64,000 bases of DNA from Monilinia fructicola (Eukaryota; Ascomycota; Leotiomycetes; Helotiales; Sclerotiniaceae): positions 698,001-762,000 of the forward strand of contig VICG01000002.1 of the NCBI GenBank assembly GCA_008692225.1, given 5' to 3'. Of this stretch, positions 1-11,004 are shown piece by piece. Each line of letters starts with the position of its first letter. The stretch's first letter is position 1. The position numbers were made by a program, and so were the translations under genes. Below the pieces are notes generated by a model. It was not told where the DNA came from. It saw only the letters and a program-made list of their open reading frames with translations, and did not search any database.

Positions 1-502
1 TCATTAACAATGAAATCCTCCCTATGCTTCCGTACATCTCCATTCGGCACCGGGATAACATTCAACCCAGACGGAAAGCTGCTCAGATTCGTAACCATCA
101 GAGTACCCAATGGCGTATCCTTGGGCCTGGCATGATGTTGAGAAATGGCGTTGAAGTATACTCGAAGCCTCGGGTTCCATGTCTCCTTATCCGCCGGAAT
201 TCCCAGGACTCCCACTTGAATCTTATGTGTGTCATCTCCTGTATAAGTCGTAATCACGAAAGTCGGGTGCACTCTCGAACATGCCCATTGCTCGACCAGG
301 TACACTTCGTAACCTTTCAATTCTCCATGACGTTCTATAACCCCTGTGGCATTATCCTCTTCTAGATATCTATTGGAACGAAAGAATTAGCGTGCCGTCT
401 TGAATTCAAACTTGAGGTTTTCCCATGCCTGAAAGCGACTGGATCTGCGAATACATAAGGTTGTTTTGCATGATCTGATTTGCCGCCATTTGGTGTACTC
501 AT
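1..502 (-). CDS. STB6-like protein, N-terminal part (runs off the window)
   Basis: Two exons read on the minus strand: 502-429 and 369-1, the second continuing past the window edge. The first encodes a start MSTPNGGKSDH and the stretch YVFADPVAFR; the second continues YLEEDNATG, then KGYEVYLVEQWACSR, HPTFVITTYTGDD, PRLRVYFNAIS and LGTLMVTNLSSFPSGLNVIPVPNGD. I recognise this as the conserved N-terminal domain of fungal STB6/STB2-like proteins, which in yeast bind the Sin3 histone-deacetylase scaffold; nuclear location is inferred from that. The 59-nt intron (428-370) starts with GC rather than GT, has a CTAAT branch-like site and ends AATAG. It is needed because the unspliced frame has a stop. 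I chose ATG at 502-500; the frame stays open upstream through an Asn-Gly repeat to a TGA with no other ATG, so a further 5' exon is possible. Identity is from memory of the family. Confidence 0.72.
370..428 (-). other. probable GC-AG intron of the STB6-like gene
   Basis: On the minus strand the intron begins CAG|GCATGG and ends TTCCAATAG. Joining across it gives the continuous peptide ADPVAFR-YLEED, in frame with the long conserved exon. No GT donor in a usable position gives as good a join: a GTTTGA at 411 would leave a 42-nt intron and lose the AFR-YLEED continuity. Confidence 0.65.
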
Positions 503-505
503 TAC

Positions 506-563
506 GCCATTGCCATTGCCATTACCATTGCCATTACCATTGCCATTACCACTACTACTAGCA
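506..563. repeat. hexanucleotide repeat CATTGC/CATTAC
   Basis: Tandem CCATTGC/CCATTAC units directly upstream of the chosen STB6-like start. Read on the minus strand in the gene's frame they would encode an Asn-Gly run, so they could be coding if a 5' exon exists; otherwise they lie in the leader. Confidence 0.8.
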
Positions 564-1419
564 TTCTGTTTTTGCTTGAGAAGTTGAAGTGCTTTTATAA
601 GAATGAGAAGTTGTTCGTGAAAGGGTCAAAAGATCCTCTCTATTCATGTTTGGATCATATGCATGAGGAATTGCAAAACGAAAAGACATATTATTCCTCT
701 TATTATGTCTCTGACCTTAAAAGCCTCCCTTCCTCCCTGATTCACTGGGGCTCTGCGTTGTGCGATGCTTGCTATGCTATGCTATGCTATGCTGGGCTGC
801 GATGACCGGGGGGGACAGTGGGGGAGGTCCTTTGTGTGACGTCGATGATAAAGGGAAAAGGGAACGATGAAGGAGAGGAGGAAGAAGAAGAAGAAGAAGG
901 CGTTCATTTGCAAAGAACTCATATCATATCATATTGTACTGTATTGTATTGTATTATTCTATTGTAGGTTTCATGGATGTATTATAGAAATAATAGAGGA
1001 TTTGAGTTAAAAGAGAAGTGAGTAGGTACTAATTAGGTACTAGGTAGTCTTATAGTCAATATACCGGTCGGTTGATGTTTCAAATGACCAAGAATAGATA
1101 GATGAACGTGAATGGATTTAGTTTTAATTGATTCATATAATTTTGAATTGAATTGAGTTGAGTAGAGTTGTATTGAATTGCATGGCATGTCATTGCAATA
1201 CATTGAAATGGAATTCATTCTCTTTAGCATTTTGTGCTTGCTTCCTTATCATTTCAAGGATAATTACCTATGGACTTTTGATAAGTTAATAAATGTACTT
1301 AGAGTAGAAGTACCTATTTAGGTAGGTATATATAAAGTAATGAATGAACTATATTATATATACTTATTATATAAGGTATGAATAGATATGTTTATATATA
1401 ATTATATATAAAAGGTTTA

Positions 1420-1597
<178 letters not shown>

Positions 1598-2346
1598 TAT
1601 ATTAATACTATCCTAACCAATTAGACTCTTAGACTTTCAAACTCTTACCTAGGTAGACTTTTTACTGCCAACCAGTACAAGTACCTTCTACTCTGTACTC
1701 ATATCACTCGTACCTACAGTATGTGCAAGTATAGTATATGCTCTGTCTGTATACTGTATATACATACCTACCTAGTACCTACCTAGTAGCATTTACCTCA
1801 AGGCAGGTCTCTACTTATTATTATCATCATCCCCCCCTTGATCTCCTTCCATACTAGTCACCTTTATTGGTTTGTATGATTCCCCTTGTGGCTTCCCGAG
1901 AAAGAAAGATTTCATCATTTCCTGGGGTTTGCCTGTAATTTCCCAACGGTATCGATATGGATATCAATATCAATCCCGATAAAGCCCCGCCACAATTAAT
2001 CCTCATGATCATACTGTGCAGTGTGCAGTGTGCATAAGGTTACTACCTATGTAGGTACTAGGTACTAGGTACTCATCCATGGATACCATACCTACCTACT
2101 AGATAGTATATCCATACCCGTACATACTCATTGATACTTATACGCATACTCACACTCACATGAACACTCACATGAGCACTCACACGCACATGAGCACTCA
2201 CACTTACACTTACTGTACTCTCATACCCTTACATATCAATCGCATCATTTCATTTCATATCGTATTACTAACTAACTATAGTCACCCAATCCATTACCTA
2301 CCTAGGTACCTACACACTTAACAATACATTCCAAACAAAAGAGCAG

Positions 2347-2423
2347 CATACATACACACATACACATATACATACATACATACATACATACATACATACA
2401 TACATACACACATACATACATAC
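2347..2423. repeat. (TACA)n microsatellite
   Basis: Tandem TACA units with a few CACA variants, upstream of the RMD5/GID2 gene. Confidence 0.93.
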
Positions 2424-2534
2424 CTAATTGAATATAACTCGAGTACATATAATTTAACCCACCATCAATCATACTACCTCTATATACACACCCACCTCAA
2501 ACTTCCAACTTCACACTCCAGACCCCAAACTTCA

Positions 2535-2624
2535 AACTCCAAACTCCAACCTCCAAACTCCAACCTCCAACCTCCAACCTCCAACCTCCAACCTCCAACC
2601 TCCAACCTCCAACCTCCAACCTCT
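2535..2624. repeat. (CCAACCT)n heptamer minisatellite
   Basis: About a dozen tandem 7-bp units CCAACCT, preceded by diverged CCAAACT units. It lies about 100 nt before the RMD5/GID2 start codon, so it probably falls in the promoter or 5' leader. The strand asymmetry (C on plus) resembles pyrimidine tracts common in fungal promoters. Confidence 0.92.
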
Positions 2625-2721
2625 AGTATTCTATATTCTTTATTCATCGCCCAGTATATGGGTCAGCGAAATCACGGATCTATCTTTACATACCCCAGAA
2701 ACTAGAGGGGGCTTGATAGCT

Positions 2722-4187
2722 ATGGATGTGCTCGAGAAGGAGCTGATGAAGCTCCAAAGAGACTCCAGTTTTAATCAAAGTATCGAGGATGTGGATAAGA
2801 TCATACAGCAGCTTGAGAGAGCAAGGGAAGCTATTGTATCAGGTACATATATCCTGTCCACAAGCAGCAAGCAAGCCAGCCGCGGGGTATGGGGAAACAT
2901 GAAGACGTCAAGGCATGGAAGCTTTGGATGTCTCCGTTTTCCCCCTTCACAGCAGACCTCTAAGCGCAGTATATAAGCGTGCTAACCACGTATTTTTCCT
3001 AGAGCCTCAATCTGCTTCCATCACTCTAGCCAAACTTCAAAACCCACTGAAAAATGGTTTTGATAAAGTTACCGATGATATCAAAAAGATACATAAAGCT
3101 CACACCACCTATGGGAAGGCCTTGAACTCCGTGAGTGACGCATGCTTATGCTAATTCATGTAACCCTGAGCTGACCATTTTGTCTATAGAATTTCCCAAA
3201 ACAAGAATTACACACCGAAATCGATGCGCTCGCAACCCACCCCAAACTCATAAATCGAGCGATCACCATGCACCTCCTACGGGAAGGACAATTTGAAGTG
3301 GCATCAAATATTACTCGAAGAAGGACGCAATATCCTAGAGAATCACTCGACTGAGGGAACAAGCTCATCATCACCAGGCAATCTGGACGAGTCCCATGCC
3401 GAGGGTTTCGCTATAGAACAATCAGAAGGGCTACATGACAAATTCGAGTCCATGTATAACATTTTGCACCAACTCAAACAACGCAACCTTCGCCCAGCAA
3501 TTGCGTGGGCACAAGAAAACAGCAAAGAACTCGAAAAAGCGAGGGAGTAATCTCGAATTCGAACTCGGCAAACTCCAATTTATTTGGCTCTTTTTAGGCC
3601 CAAGAGTTAACGATCTCCCAGATGACGAAAGCAATGGCCTACCAGGCGCACTCCGCTACGCACGCCTCTATTTCCCCCGTTTTCAAACTCGTTACCTCCG
3701 CGAAATTCAACAACTCATCACAGCCATGGTCTTTGAATCCAATCTTCAAAGTTCCCCCTACAAGCAAACTTTCGATACCTCCACTTCCTGGTCTGACGTA
3801 TCCAATTCTTTCACGCGGGAATTCTGCAGTCTCCTCGGCCTCTCTGCCGAATCCCCCCTATACCTCGCCGCAACCGCCGGTGCCATTGCTCTCCCTACTC
3901 TCATCAAACTAGCCAGTATTGTCAAGGAAAAACGCACAGAATGGACGACAGAAACAGAATTACCAGTGGAAATCGCATTACCGAGAAGTATGATATTTCA
4001 TCCGATCTTCGTGTGTCCGGTTAGTAAGGAACAAACGAGCGAAACGAATCCTCCAATGATGATGCCATGTGGGCATGTGGTTGCGAGGGAGAGTTTAAAC
4101 AAGTTGGGAAAGAGTGGTTCTAGGTTCAAGTGTCCATACTGTCCAAATGAGAGTCTACCAAAGGATGCGAAGCAGATTTATTTGTAG
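2722..4187 (+). CDS. RMD5: RMD5/GID2-type E3 ubiquitin ligase subunit (GID/CTLH complex), two frame breaks
   Basis: Encodes a homologue of Rmd5/Gid2 (RMND5), the degenerate-RING subunit of the GID/CTLH ubiquitin ligase that in yeast targets gluconeogenic enzymes. Exons: 2722-2842, 3003-3130 and 3190-4187. Introns of 160 nt (branch GCTAAC, acceptor CCTAG) and 59 nt (branch GCTGAC, acceptor TATAG) restore the frame exactly. Order: N-terminal helix MDVLEKELMKLQRD; a LisH/CTLH-like stretch (MHLLREGQFEVAS, then YNILHQLKQRNLRPAIAWAQEN, with FELGKLQFIWLF as CRA-type continuation); and a C-terminal RING-like module CPVSKEQT..PPMMMPCGHV..FKCPYCPNES. The third exon needs two +1 corrections: near 3296-3316 (extra base, possibly in AAA 3306-3308) and in A5 at 3534-3538. 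Without them it would be a pseudogene; conserved sequence in all three frame segments argues for sequencing indels. ATG 2722 is the first in frame at the conserved N-terminus. Confidence 0.9.
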
Positions 4188-5205
4188 ATCGGCAGTGAAC
4201 TGGAGTAGCGGATTCGGGCATGGAGTATGTAGTTTTTCTCGTTGGGCGCTGCTTTGGGTCAAATGGCACGGCATGGCATATAGGATGGGAACGTGTATAA
4301 CATCACAGGACGGTTTGAGGCGTCTCGGGACATACAGGCATACATATATGTCGAGGTATAAACTTTGGATATTACAAACAAGGGGAACAGCGACAAAACG
4401 AAGGAATCCTGCATACACTAGCATTGAGTGTTTAGTCTAGTGCTACGGCGCAATAGCACGAATGAATCAATAAACAATTAAACAAATAAATAACATCATA
4501 CAGCATTCAAAAAGCAACATTCCCATCAGATGTAGACTACCTACCTCACAATAGACATGAGATGTTGAATGCGATGGATGTGACGGGAAAAATGATGGAG
4601 ATTTCAAAGTGTCACGGCAAATTTGTCGCAAATTTGTCGCGCAAATTCAATTGAACTTCCAGGTATCACGATCATTCATTATTCAGATATGCAACAAAAC
4701 TCTTGCTCCTATGCTGTTCTGTTAGGAAAATGAGGGTATAATGGGGAGTGAATGTGAATGTGAATATGACGTGGAACATGAAGTGAAATTAAAGTGAAGT
4801 TGTAATGAATCTCACGTGAAAGATCTGAACTCAACGAAAGGGTACTGGTGATGTATATAATACTCGATGACAAATTTGTATTGTATAACGGTCGGTTACT
4901 ATCAATTCATCGCGAGGTTTCATGGAGAGCTAGATTTGTTCATCCTATCTGTTGTAACAGCAGTGGCTACGGTATCATCAACTTGGTATCTCACACTTTG
5001 TTCATATCTCGCATCTCTGGACTCCTTGCTATCTCTTCTCTTCTCGCTGTCTCCCTCATCATCGGAGACCAATTGTTGCCTCGTCAAAACATCATGGGTC
5101 TCTTTCTTGGCGGGTTATTTTTCTTCATTTGCGTCTACAACCTCCGTGTTTGGTTTGGTCTCTGTCTCCGTGTTGGTTTCCATCTTGGTATCTGTATCTG
5201 TAGCT
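4188..5205. other. convergent 3' intergenic region
   Basis: Lies between the stop codons of the RMD5/GID2 (plus) and PPP4R2-like (minus) genes. It should carry both 3' UTRs. Open frames here overlap the antisense of neighbouring genes and show no recognisable motif. Nothing else seen. Confidence 0.7.
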
Positions 5206-6777
5206 TCATTGTTTTTCACTTCGTTCTCCTTTTCCTCTTTCTTTCTTGGCGGTGTTCTTGGGTTCAAGGTCAGGTTGAGGTTCAATATCCATCTCCTCTT
5301 TGAGTCTCTTTTCTCCAGCTTCACTTCCAATATCATCTTCCGCTGCTCTTTTCAACGCAGTTGTTTCCACGCCCTCGCTCGCCACCTCAACCTTCATATC
5401 TGCATCCCCATCTGCATCTTCACCCACATCTTCACTCACTTCCTCGCCCTCCTTTCCCTCTTCTTTTTGGAATTCCTTCCCCTCTGTGAAGTCTGCCCTC
5501 CTACCCACAGCAGCCTCAATATCAATCCCGCCTCCAACTTTTCCCCGTTCCTGGGGACCCATATCCTCCATACCAATCTCTTCTGGTCCCCTGGCGTGAG
5601 GTACATCATCCTCTTCGCCCAGTCCACTTTCATCTCCTCTCCTCATTCCCTCTTCTCTATCAATTTCCCTCTGCATAACTCTTAGTTGCGATGCTGGCAC
5701 CACCCCGGCCTTCTGTTCCTGCCTTAATAGCTCTCCCTGTGTAACTCCCCCTTCTGCTCTCAACCCTTGTTCTCCAGAATTAGATAGCCCTTGGGAAGAG
5801 AGTAAAGACATCATTGCATGAGAACCAACGGACGAGATACCATTCACGGATACAGAAACCGTTTCAACGCCACCCGGTCCATTTGGTCCATCAATCGTTT
5901 CGGTGCTCTCAGTTCGTACTTCCCCGCGCGGTGAGGCGCCCCCCGAATTCGTACCATTTGAACCTGTATGCGAAAGGCCTGGTTCACGCTTGTTCAACCA
6001 ACTTATAGGCGTTAATAATGCGCCTCCTAATGCTTCATCGCTGCCTAAACCTCCATTTGTTGGACCATTTCCAGATGTTGGATTGCTCCAGGTAATGCTG
6101 AGGGGGTCAATCGATGGAGGGGTTCCATTGCTGAGGACTGAGGATGAAAGTCTTGGGTCTGGCACGGCCGGCGGCAGGGGAAAGGAGGTTATGGGGGATG
6201 TGACGTGGATGACTCGGTCGAGTGCGTGGAGGTAAGAAGGAAGAGAGCGGTGATGTTGCGTGGGATACAAGAGGAGCTCGGAGAGGCGTTGAATTGTATG
6301 GGGTGGATGGATGGGGAATGTCTTGGTCAATGTGGTTTGTATGTCGAGGAGTTGCTTATAGCAGATTGGGGGGGAGAGATTCCAACGATGGTGGAGACGA
6401 AGAGGGGTTTTCGGAATTGGACTCGCGTTTGGGGAGAGCGAAGGTGAGGAGGGCGGGGATATGTTGGAGGTTTGGGGATTTGGAAATCTGTAATGGCAAT
6501 CTAAGATATCGAATGAGCTATCTACGCATGGCGCAGGATCCCGAAAGGGCAACTGAGACTAGAATTTACCTTTTCCAATTTGACCGTCAACCTCTCAAGT
6601 AAACTTGGCCATATCGAGCTACAATTCCAAACATCAGTATACATCCCAATGATCCCATCCATCATACACCACTGTATCTACATTCCCAACAATTATAAGA
6701 ATGCGCAAAACTTACTAATCAATAGAACGGCCATCTGCAAGTGTCCTCAATATTTCGTCTTCATTATCGATATCCAT
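5206..6777 (-). CDS. PPP4R2-like regulatory subunit of protein phosphatase 4, one frame break
   Basis: Fungal homologue of PPP4R2, which links the PP4 catalytic subunit to its targets in DNA-damage and spliceosome-related control. Exons on the minus strand: 6777-6716, 6618-6570 and 6487-5206. Introns of 97 nt (donor GTAAGT, branch CTGAT, acceptor TGTAG) and 82 nt (GTAAAT...TTACAG). The N-terminus reads MDIDNEDEILRTLADG, then SIDYSIWPSLLERLTVKLEK, the typical start of the family. The core is LDIQTTLTKTFPIHPPHTIQRLSELL and YLHALDRVIHVTS, with LGSDEALGGALLTPISWLN further on. The C-terminal half is Gly/Ser-rich and then acidic, ending in a Lys/Glu-rich tail that looks disordered. The third exon needs one base removed, best in the G7 run at 6368-6374 (C7 on the coding strand); then PSLESLPP joins ICYKQLLDIQ. 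An unspliced 448-aa frame beginning MPFRDPAP exists, but its start is intronic. Confidence 0.82.
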
Positions 6778-7026
6778 TTGTGTGGTTGCGACAAGATTGC
6801 AGGTTATTATCTAGCTAGTAAGTAGGTTTGGATTGATTTAATAGAGGCGGAGATGTGAGACGCGTTTGATAATGAGCGATAAGACTAATAATAAGTGATC
6901 GGCTAATAATTTTGAGGTTGACGCGATTGCGATTAGAACTACTAAAGGAGGAGCACCAGTGGTGGAGTGAGTGATGATCAGTTTGAGTGATAGGAAATTT
7001 GGAGCTTGGGCCCGTCGATAGAGTTG

Positions 7027-7232
7027 AGAGGATTGAGGGGGAGGAGTGGAAGGAGGGGGAGGAGGGGAGGAGTGGAAGGAGGGGGAGGAGTGGGAGGAGG
7101 GGGAGGAGTGGAAGGAGTGGGAGGAGGGGGAGGAGTGGAAGGAGTGGAAGGAGGGGGAGGAGTGGAAGGAGGGGGAGGAGAGGCAGAGGCAGAGGCAGAA
7201 GGAGAGGGAGAGGGAGAGGGAGAGGAAGCTAG
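7027..7232. repeat. purine-rich (GGAGGGGGAGGAGTGGAA)-type minisatellite
   Basis: About 200 nt of nearly pure purine on the plus strand, built from GGAGGGGGAGGAGTGGAAG-like units of 12-18 nt, then GGCAGA and GGGAGA units. It opens all three plus frames (Gly/Glu/Arg-rich) and a Pro/Ser-rich minus frame; none looks like a gene. Such tracts can form triplex or G-quadruplex DNA. Confidence 0.9.
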
Positions 7233-8992
7233 ACAGTGTCTACAAAGACATTTTCTGGTAAATTCAACGCAATTGCTCCTAATGTCCAATATAATAAATA
7301 CAGTATGATGAATTCCTCTAGAATACTCAACTATTGTCAGCAACTTGTTCACGTTGTAACTTGTAGGATGATTCGATCAGTGCAAGAACGAATACCGCCG
7401 CATCATGAAATATGAAGACATGATGAGTGTTGGCTTTCATCAAAAGAATTGCTAAGAGAATCCTTATTCCTCTCGGATAGCAATTTACTTGTATAATTAA
7501 GGCTATAGTATCAAAAAGGGATGTTAACCCAACCCATCATATCGAACTTGACTCTCCTTTCGAGGTCCTTACGGCTCAACGAGTTTTCTCAATGGGATTC
7601 AAGAGATACGAATTACGAATGCAAAGCACTAATTATCTACTACTGCACTTTGTAGTATGAGTGCATTAGATGACTGAAAGAATTTTACCTTCTGCCTAGA
7701 CCTAACCAGTCCGTACGCAGTAAGTACGTACGTGCTTCAAAGTTCGAAGCTGATGTAAAACATTTCTAGATCGAAAGGATCAACTCGACTAATTTAACAT
7801 ACTGTAGGTAACCTGGAAGTAGATACCTAGTGGTTAGTTTCCTTTCCTTCAAACCCAGCCGGCCTCTACGCCGAGTCTACGGCAGTGGCTGGCTGCCAGA
7901 GGGCCAGCGGACCGTTATTACGCTTAAAGTATTACAATCTTACTTTTTTTCTTCTTTCGCTTCTTGTCAAAAGGGGGAGGCTTACCTAGGCATAATATAA
8001 ACAAACACAAGAGTAACGCTAAGACTACCAAGTAATGGTCATTCATAATCATTACAACTATAACATACTATATAAATCGGAGAATATAGATTACCGGTAC
8101 AATACTTAATATTATAGCAATGTAAAGCATTACATGTACTTCTTCAGAAGTCGTGAAGAATTTCTCAGGTAGGCAGAAGCATCGCCTATCGCCTGTCCTT
8201 TTCTAGGCCTACCCAGTAAAAGCTAAAAACCTTCTGGAAGAAGAGAACAGACTTGCAAAATGCATCATGATTCATGATTCATGATTCATGAGGCTGAGAA
8301 TACAGTAAGTAGATAAGTAGCGTGTAGTGTACGTACTCATCTCAAAAGGGGAATCCTTGCTGACCATACTCAATATATCTTTTGACTTTTCCTACACAGT
8401 AGCTATCGAGTAAGTTGTCAGATTACCGAGTTATGTTTCGTACTCCGTACATCTATCTGATTGCCTTAACCTACGGGATTTTCAGTGAAACTAAGAATTA
8501 CAATCAATCCAAGTTGAGGAATACAACAGCATCAAGCATACCCAGTACTGTGTTGTGCTGTAAGTACTTTGTAGAATGTGTGGTAGTAGTATCGGTAGTA
8601 TCGGTAGCATCTGTAGCATCTGGACTATTCATCATCTATCTACCTACTTACTACTGGAGTATGGGCTCTTGCATTGAGACCGTCTCACCATCATTCTAGA
8701 AAGTCATCATGGATGAAGCCTTTTTCGAGGGATACTGTCATTCGCCATTACTTCCGTAAGTAGATCTGTATTACGGTACTATACAGTCGAGACAATGCAA
8801 GTTACATAGGTATAACAACACATCATCCCATACTATTACGCCCAGTTTCAACGTAAGAATGTTATTTTAATGAATAGGCCGTAATGCATTGATTGGGTTT
8901 ATTTCCTCATTTATGCCCAATCCATCAATAACTTGGTAACGGGTAAATGGAAGGAAAGAGCGGAAGTTATGGACGGCATTGCATTATTATTT

Positions 8993-9040
8993 GCATCATC
9001 ATCATCACCACCACCACCACCACCACCACCACCATCACCA
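8993..9040. repeat. (CAT)n/(CAC)n trinucleotide run
   Basis: Tandem CAT then CAC codon-like units; in one frame it gives a poly-His run with no surrounding protein-like sequence. Taken as a microsatellite. Confidence 0.9.
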
Positions 9041-10000
9041 TCTACTTACTCTCTGTACAGTAACCGACTCTAATCATGTAGAGTACATATCGTATATACA
9101 TAGATGCCGTATGCATATGGTGTTTACTTACTGTAATGTATGTAAGGTTACTGCATCTCCTGATTTTGACTGACCTCGACTGATCTTACTCCTTTGCTAT
9201 TCGTTAGACTTCATCGCCCATCTCCATAATAGACGCCATCGCCTTGTTATCGTCCTGTCATGGCTCGGATATTCTTATTTTTTTCTCCATATATCCCAAG
9301 GACTTTCCTTGTCCCATCCATCGCCCACTCTCCAACTTCTCCATCCTTTTTTATGCCATTTTATCCCTTTTTGGCGCTTGCTACGCTTGATTGAATTCAC
9401 ATTGCAACGGGTATTGGTTCTCGTAGACTTGCCGTCTTGTCCAATGTACTAGGGACTTCCTACCTGCTTCATATACTATTTACTTTACTGTCTCGTCACA
9501 CCACCTTGTTCAAGATCTATAGGGTCTTAAATTGCCCAATGATGCCTGATGCAGCCACCGAAGCCAAAAAGTATACCGCACAGCACAACACAGCACAACA
9601 AGATCGAGCAAACCACATTCCACTGGCTCCGAGGTCCGTCCTTGACAATACTTCTCCATCTTCCATCTTGCTTGTCGCGTTCTATCTTGCCATAAGATTC
9701 CATCATGTAACCCGGAAAAAGGATGAGCGACGATGATCCCCAAACACCGAGTAAATTTCGGTTTGATGGACATCCCAACAAGATCCATTACAATGAATGA
9801 ATGAATGAATGCACTCCTCTAATCTGGGGCAAAAATCGGGTTTTTCATTTGGGAGCGGGAAGGTTCACGATTCACGATTCACGATTTACGATTTTCAGGA
9901 TTTTCGGAAGGACAAGAATTCCCAATTGAGTTCAAATGACTGTTCATCTCATCTACCCAAGGAACGAAGTTGGTTGTCCTATCAATGCAAAGGTGTAATG

Positions 10001-10034
10001 GGTAGGTAGGGTAGGTAGGTAGGTAGGTAGGTAG
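10001..10034. repeat. (GGTA)n microsatellite
   Basis: Eight or so GGTA units with one GGGTA interruption, related to the TAGGTA/TACCTA units scattered through the unique region. Confidence 0.9.
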
Positions 10035-10085
10035 TTGTTAGGTCGATGTGTGATACTTCTAGATACCCCGGGGGTTTGAATACAC

Positions 10086-10108
10086 ACGGATATATATATA
10101 TATGTATC

Positions 10109-10139
<31 letters not shown>

Positions 10140-10282
10140 CTACGAGTATATAAGGTTATATATATCATATGCTTGTATATGTGTGTACAGAGTATATGCG
10201 TGTTTACGTATATACATATATTAAATATGTACATACATGTACCTAGCCATATATATATACACACACATATATACATATATCG
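10086..10282. repeat. TA-dinucleotide-rich tract
   Basis: Runs of TATATA broken by CATATG, TACATG and CACACA. It lies 0.7 kb upstream of the 11,005 gene. Confidence 0.8.
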
Positions 10283-10419
10283 CTACCGATATACCGAACT
10301 TGGATATAGCTTCGAGTGAGCTTCGTCTTCATCCTCTACTCCGTACTGTACTTGTTTGTACTTACGGTACATCTTAGATACTCGAGTATCTATATAAACA
10401 TTTTAACTTTTCTTTCCTT

Positions 10420-10920
10420 CCACTTCCACTTCCACTTCCAGCTCTTCATCCCTTCATATCTTCTTCTTTCCTCTTGCCTCTTGCCTCTTGCCTCTCTCCT
10501 CTCTCCTCTCTCCTCTCTGCTCTGCTCTTTGCTCTTTCCTCTTTTCCTCTTTCCTCTTTCTTCTTTCCTCTTTCGTCTTCCTCTATTTCATTAAATAGCA
10601 TTAGCATAAAAGCTTTGTTGCCTTGAATATCATTACTCGAGTCGAAACCATCCCATCTCACAATCCCTTGGATCACCTGGTATATTCTCACCGCCCCTGT
10701 TCCTGGATTGAGAAAACCCTTGTTGGACCCATCTTTTTTTTAAATCGTGGACAATCAATCATTTATATAAATATATATAATACCATCCATCCAAATATTG
10801 CTGCCATTTTTTTAAACATTTAACTCTCACCCAACGAAAGGACTTTTGTTGTCAATCTTGATCTCATCGTCATCTTCTTCTTCTTCTTCATCTCATCTCG
10901 CTTTCTTTTCACATCTTTAC
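10420..10920 (+). promoter_or_regulatory. probable promoter and leader of the 11,005 gene
   Basis: Contains a long pyrimidine tract (TTCC/CTCTTGC/TCCTC units, 10,420-10,580), an AT-rich TATAAATATATATAATA segment near 10,765 and a second CT-rich stretch (10,868-10,915) just before the start codon. Pyrimidine tracts near the transcription start are typical of filamentous fungal genes. The exact start site cannot be read from sequence. Confidence 0.4.
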
Positions 10921-11004
10921 AAGTATCAAGTTTTCCCTTGACTTGGGAATTTGAAATCTAGATTGGCATTTTAACTTGACTTGACCTTGGCTTGACTTTT
11001 CAAT

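Larger units (their letters stand above)
6778..11004. other. long gene-poor intergenic region
   Basis: About 4.2 kb between divergent genes. It holds the PPP4R2-like promoter (just above 6777), a purine minisatellite (7027-7232), an ATTCATG repeat (8262-8291), a CAT/CAC run (8993-9040), an AATG run (9792-9811), a GGTA run (10001-10034), a TA-rich tract (10086-10282) and a pyrimidine-rich tract (10420-10580). Short ORFs (for example 8415-8699, 9437-9736) have no introns or motifs I can recognise. No tRNA or other RNA gene was found by eye. Confidence 0.65.

Noticed and set aside
24..365. 113-aa plus-strand frame
   Set aside because: Antisense shadow of the STB6-like exon, which has the conserved protein sequence.
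4867..5685. 272-aa plus-strand open frame
   Set aside because: It lies antisense to the low-complexity acidic tail of the PPP4R2-like gene and in its 3' region; Ser/Phe-rich with no domain.
6978..7352. Proline/serine-rich minus-strand frame and Gly/Glu-rich plus frames
   Set aside because: All are produced by the purine minisatellite, which has no stops in most frames.
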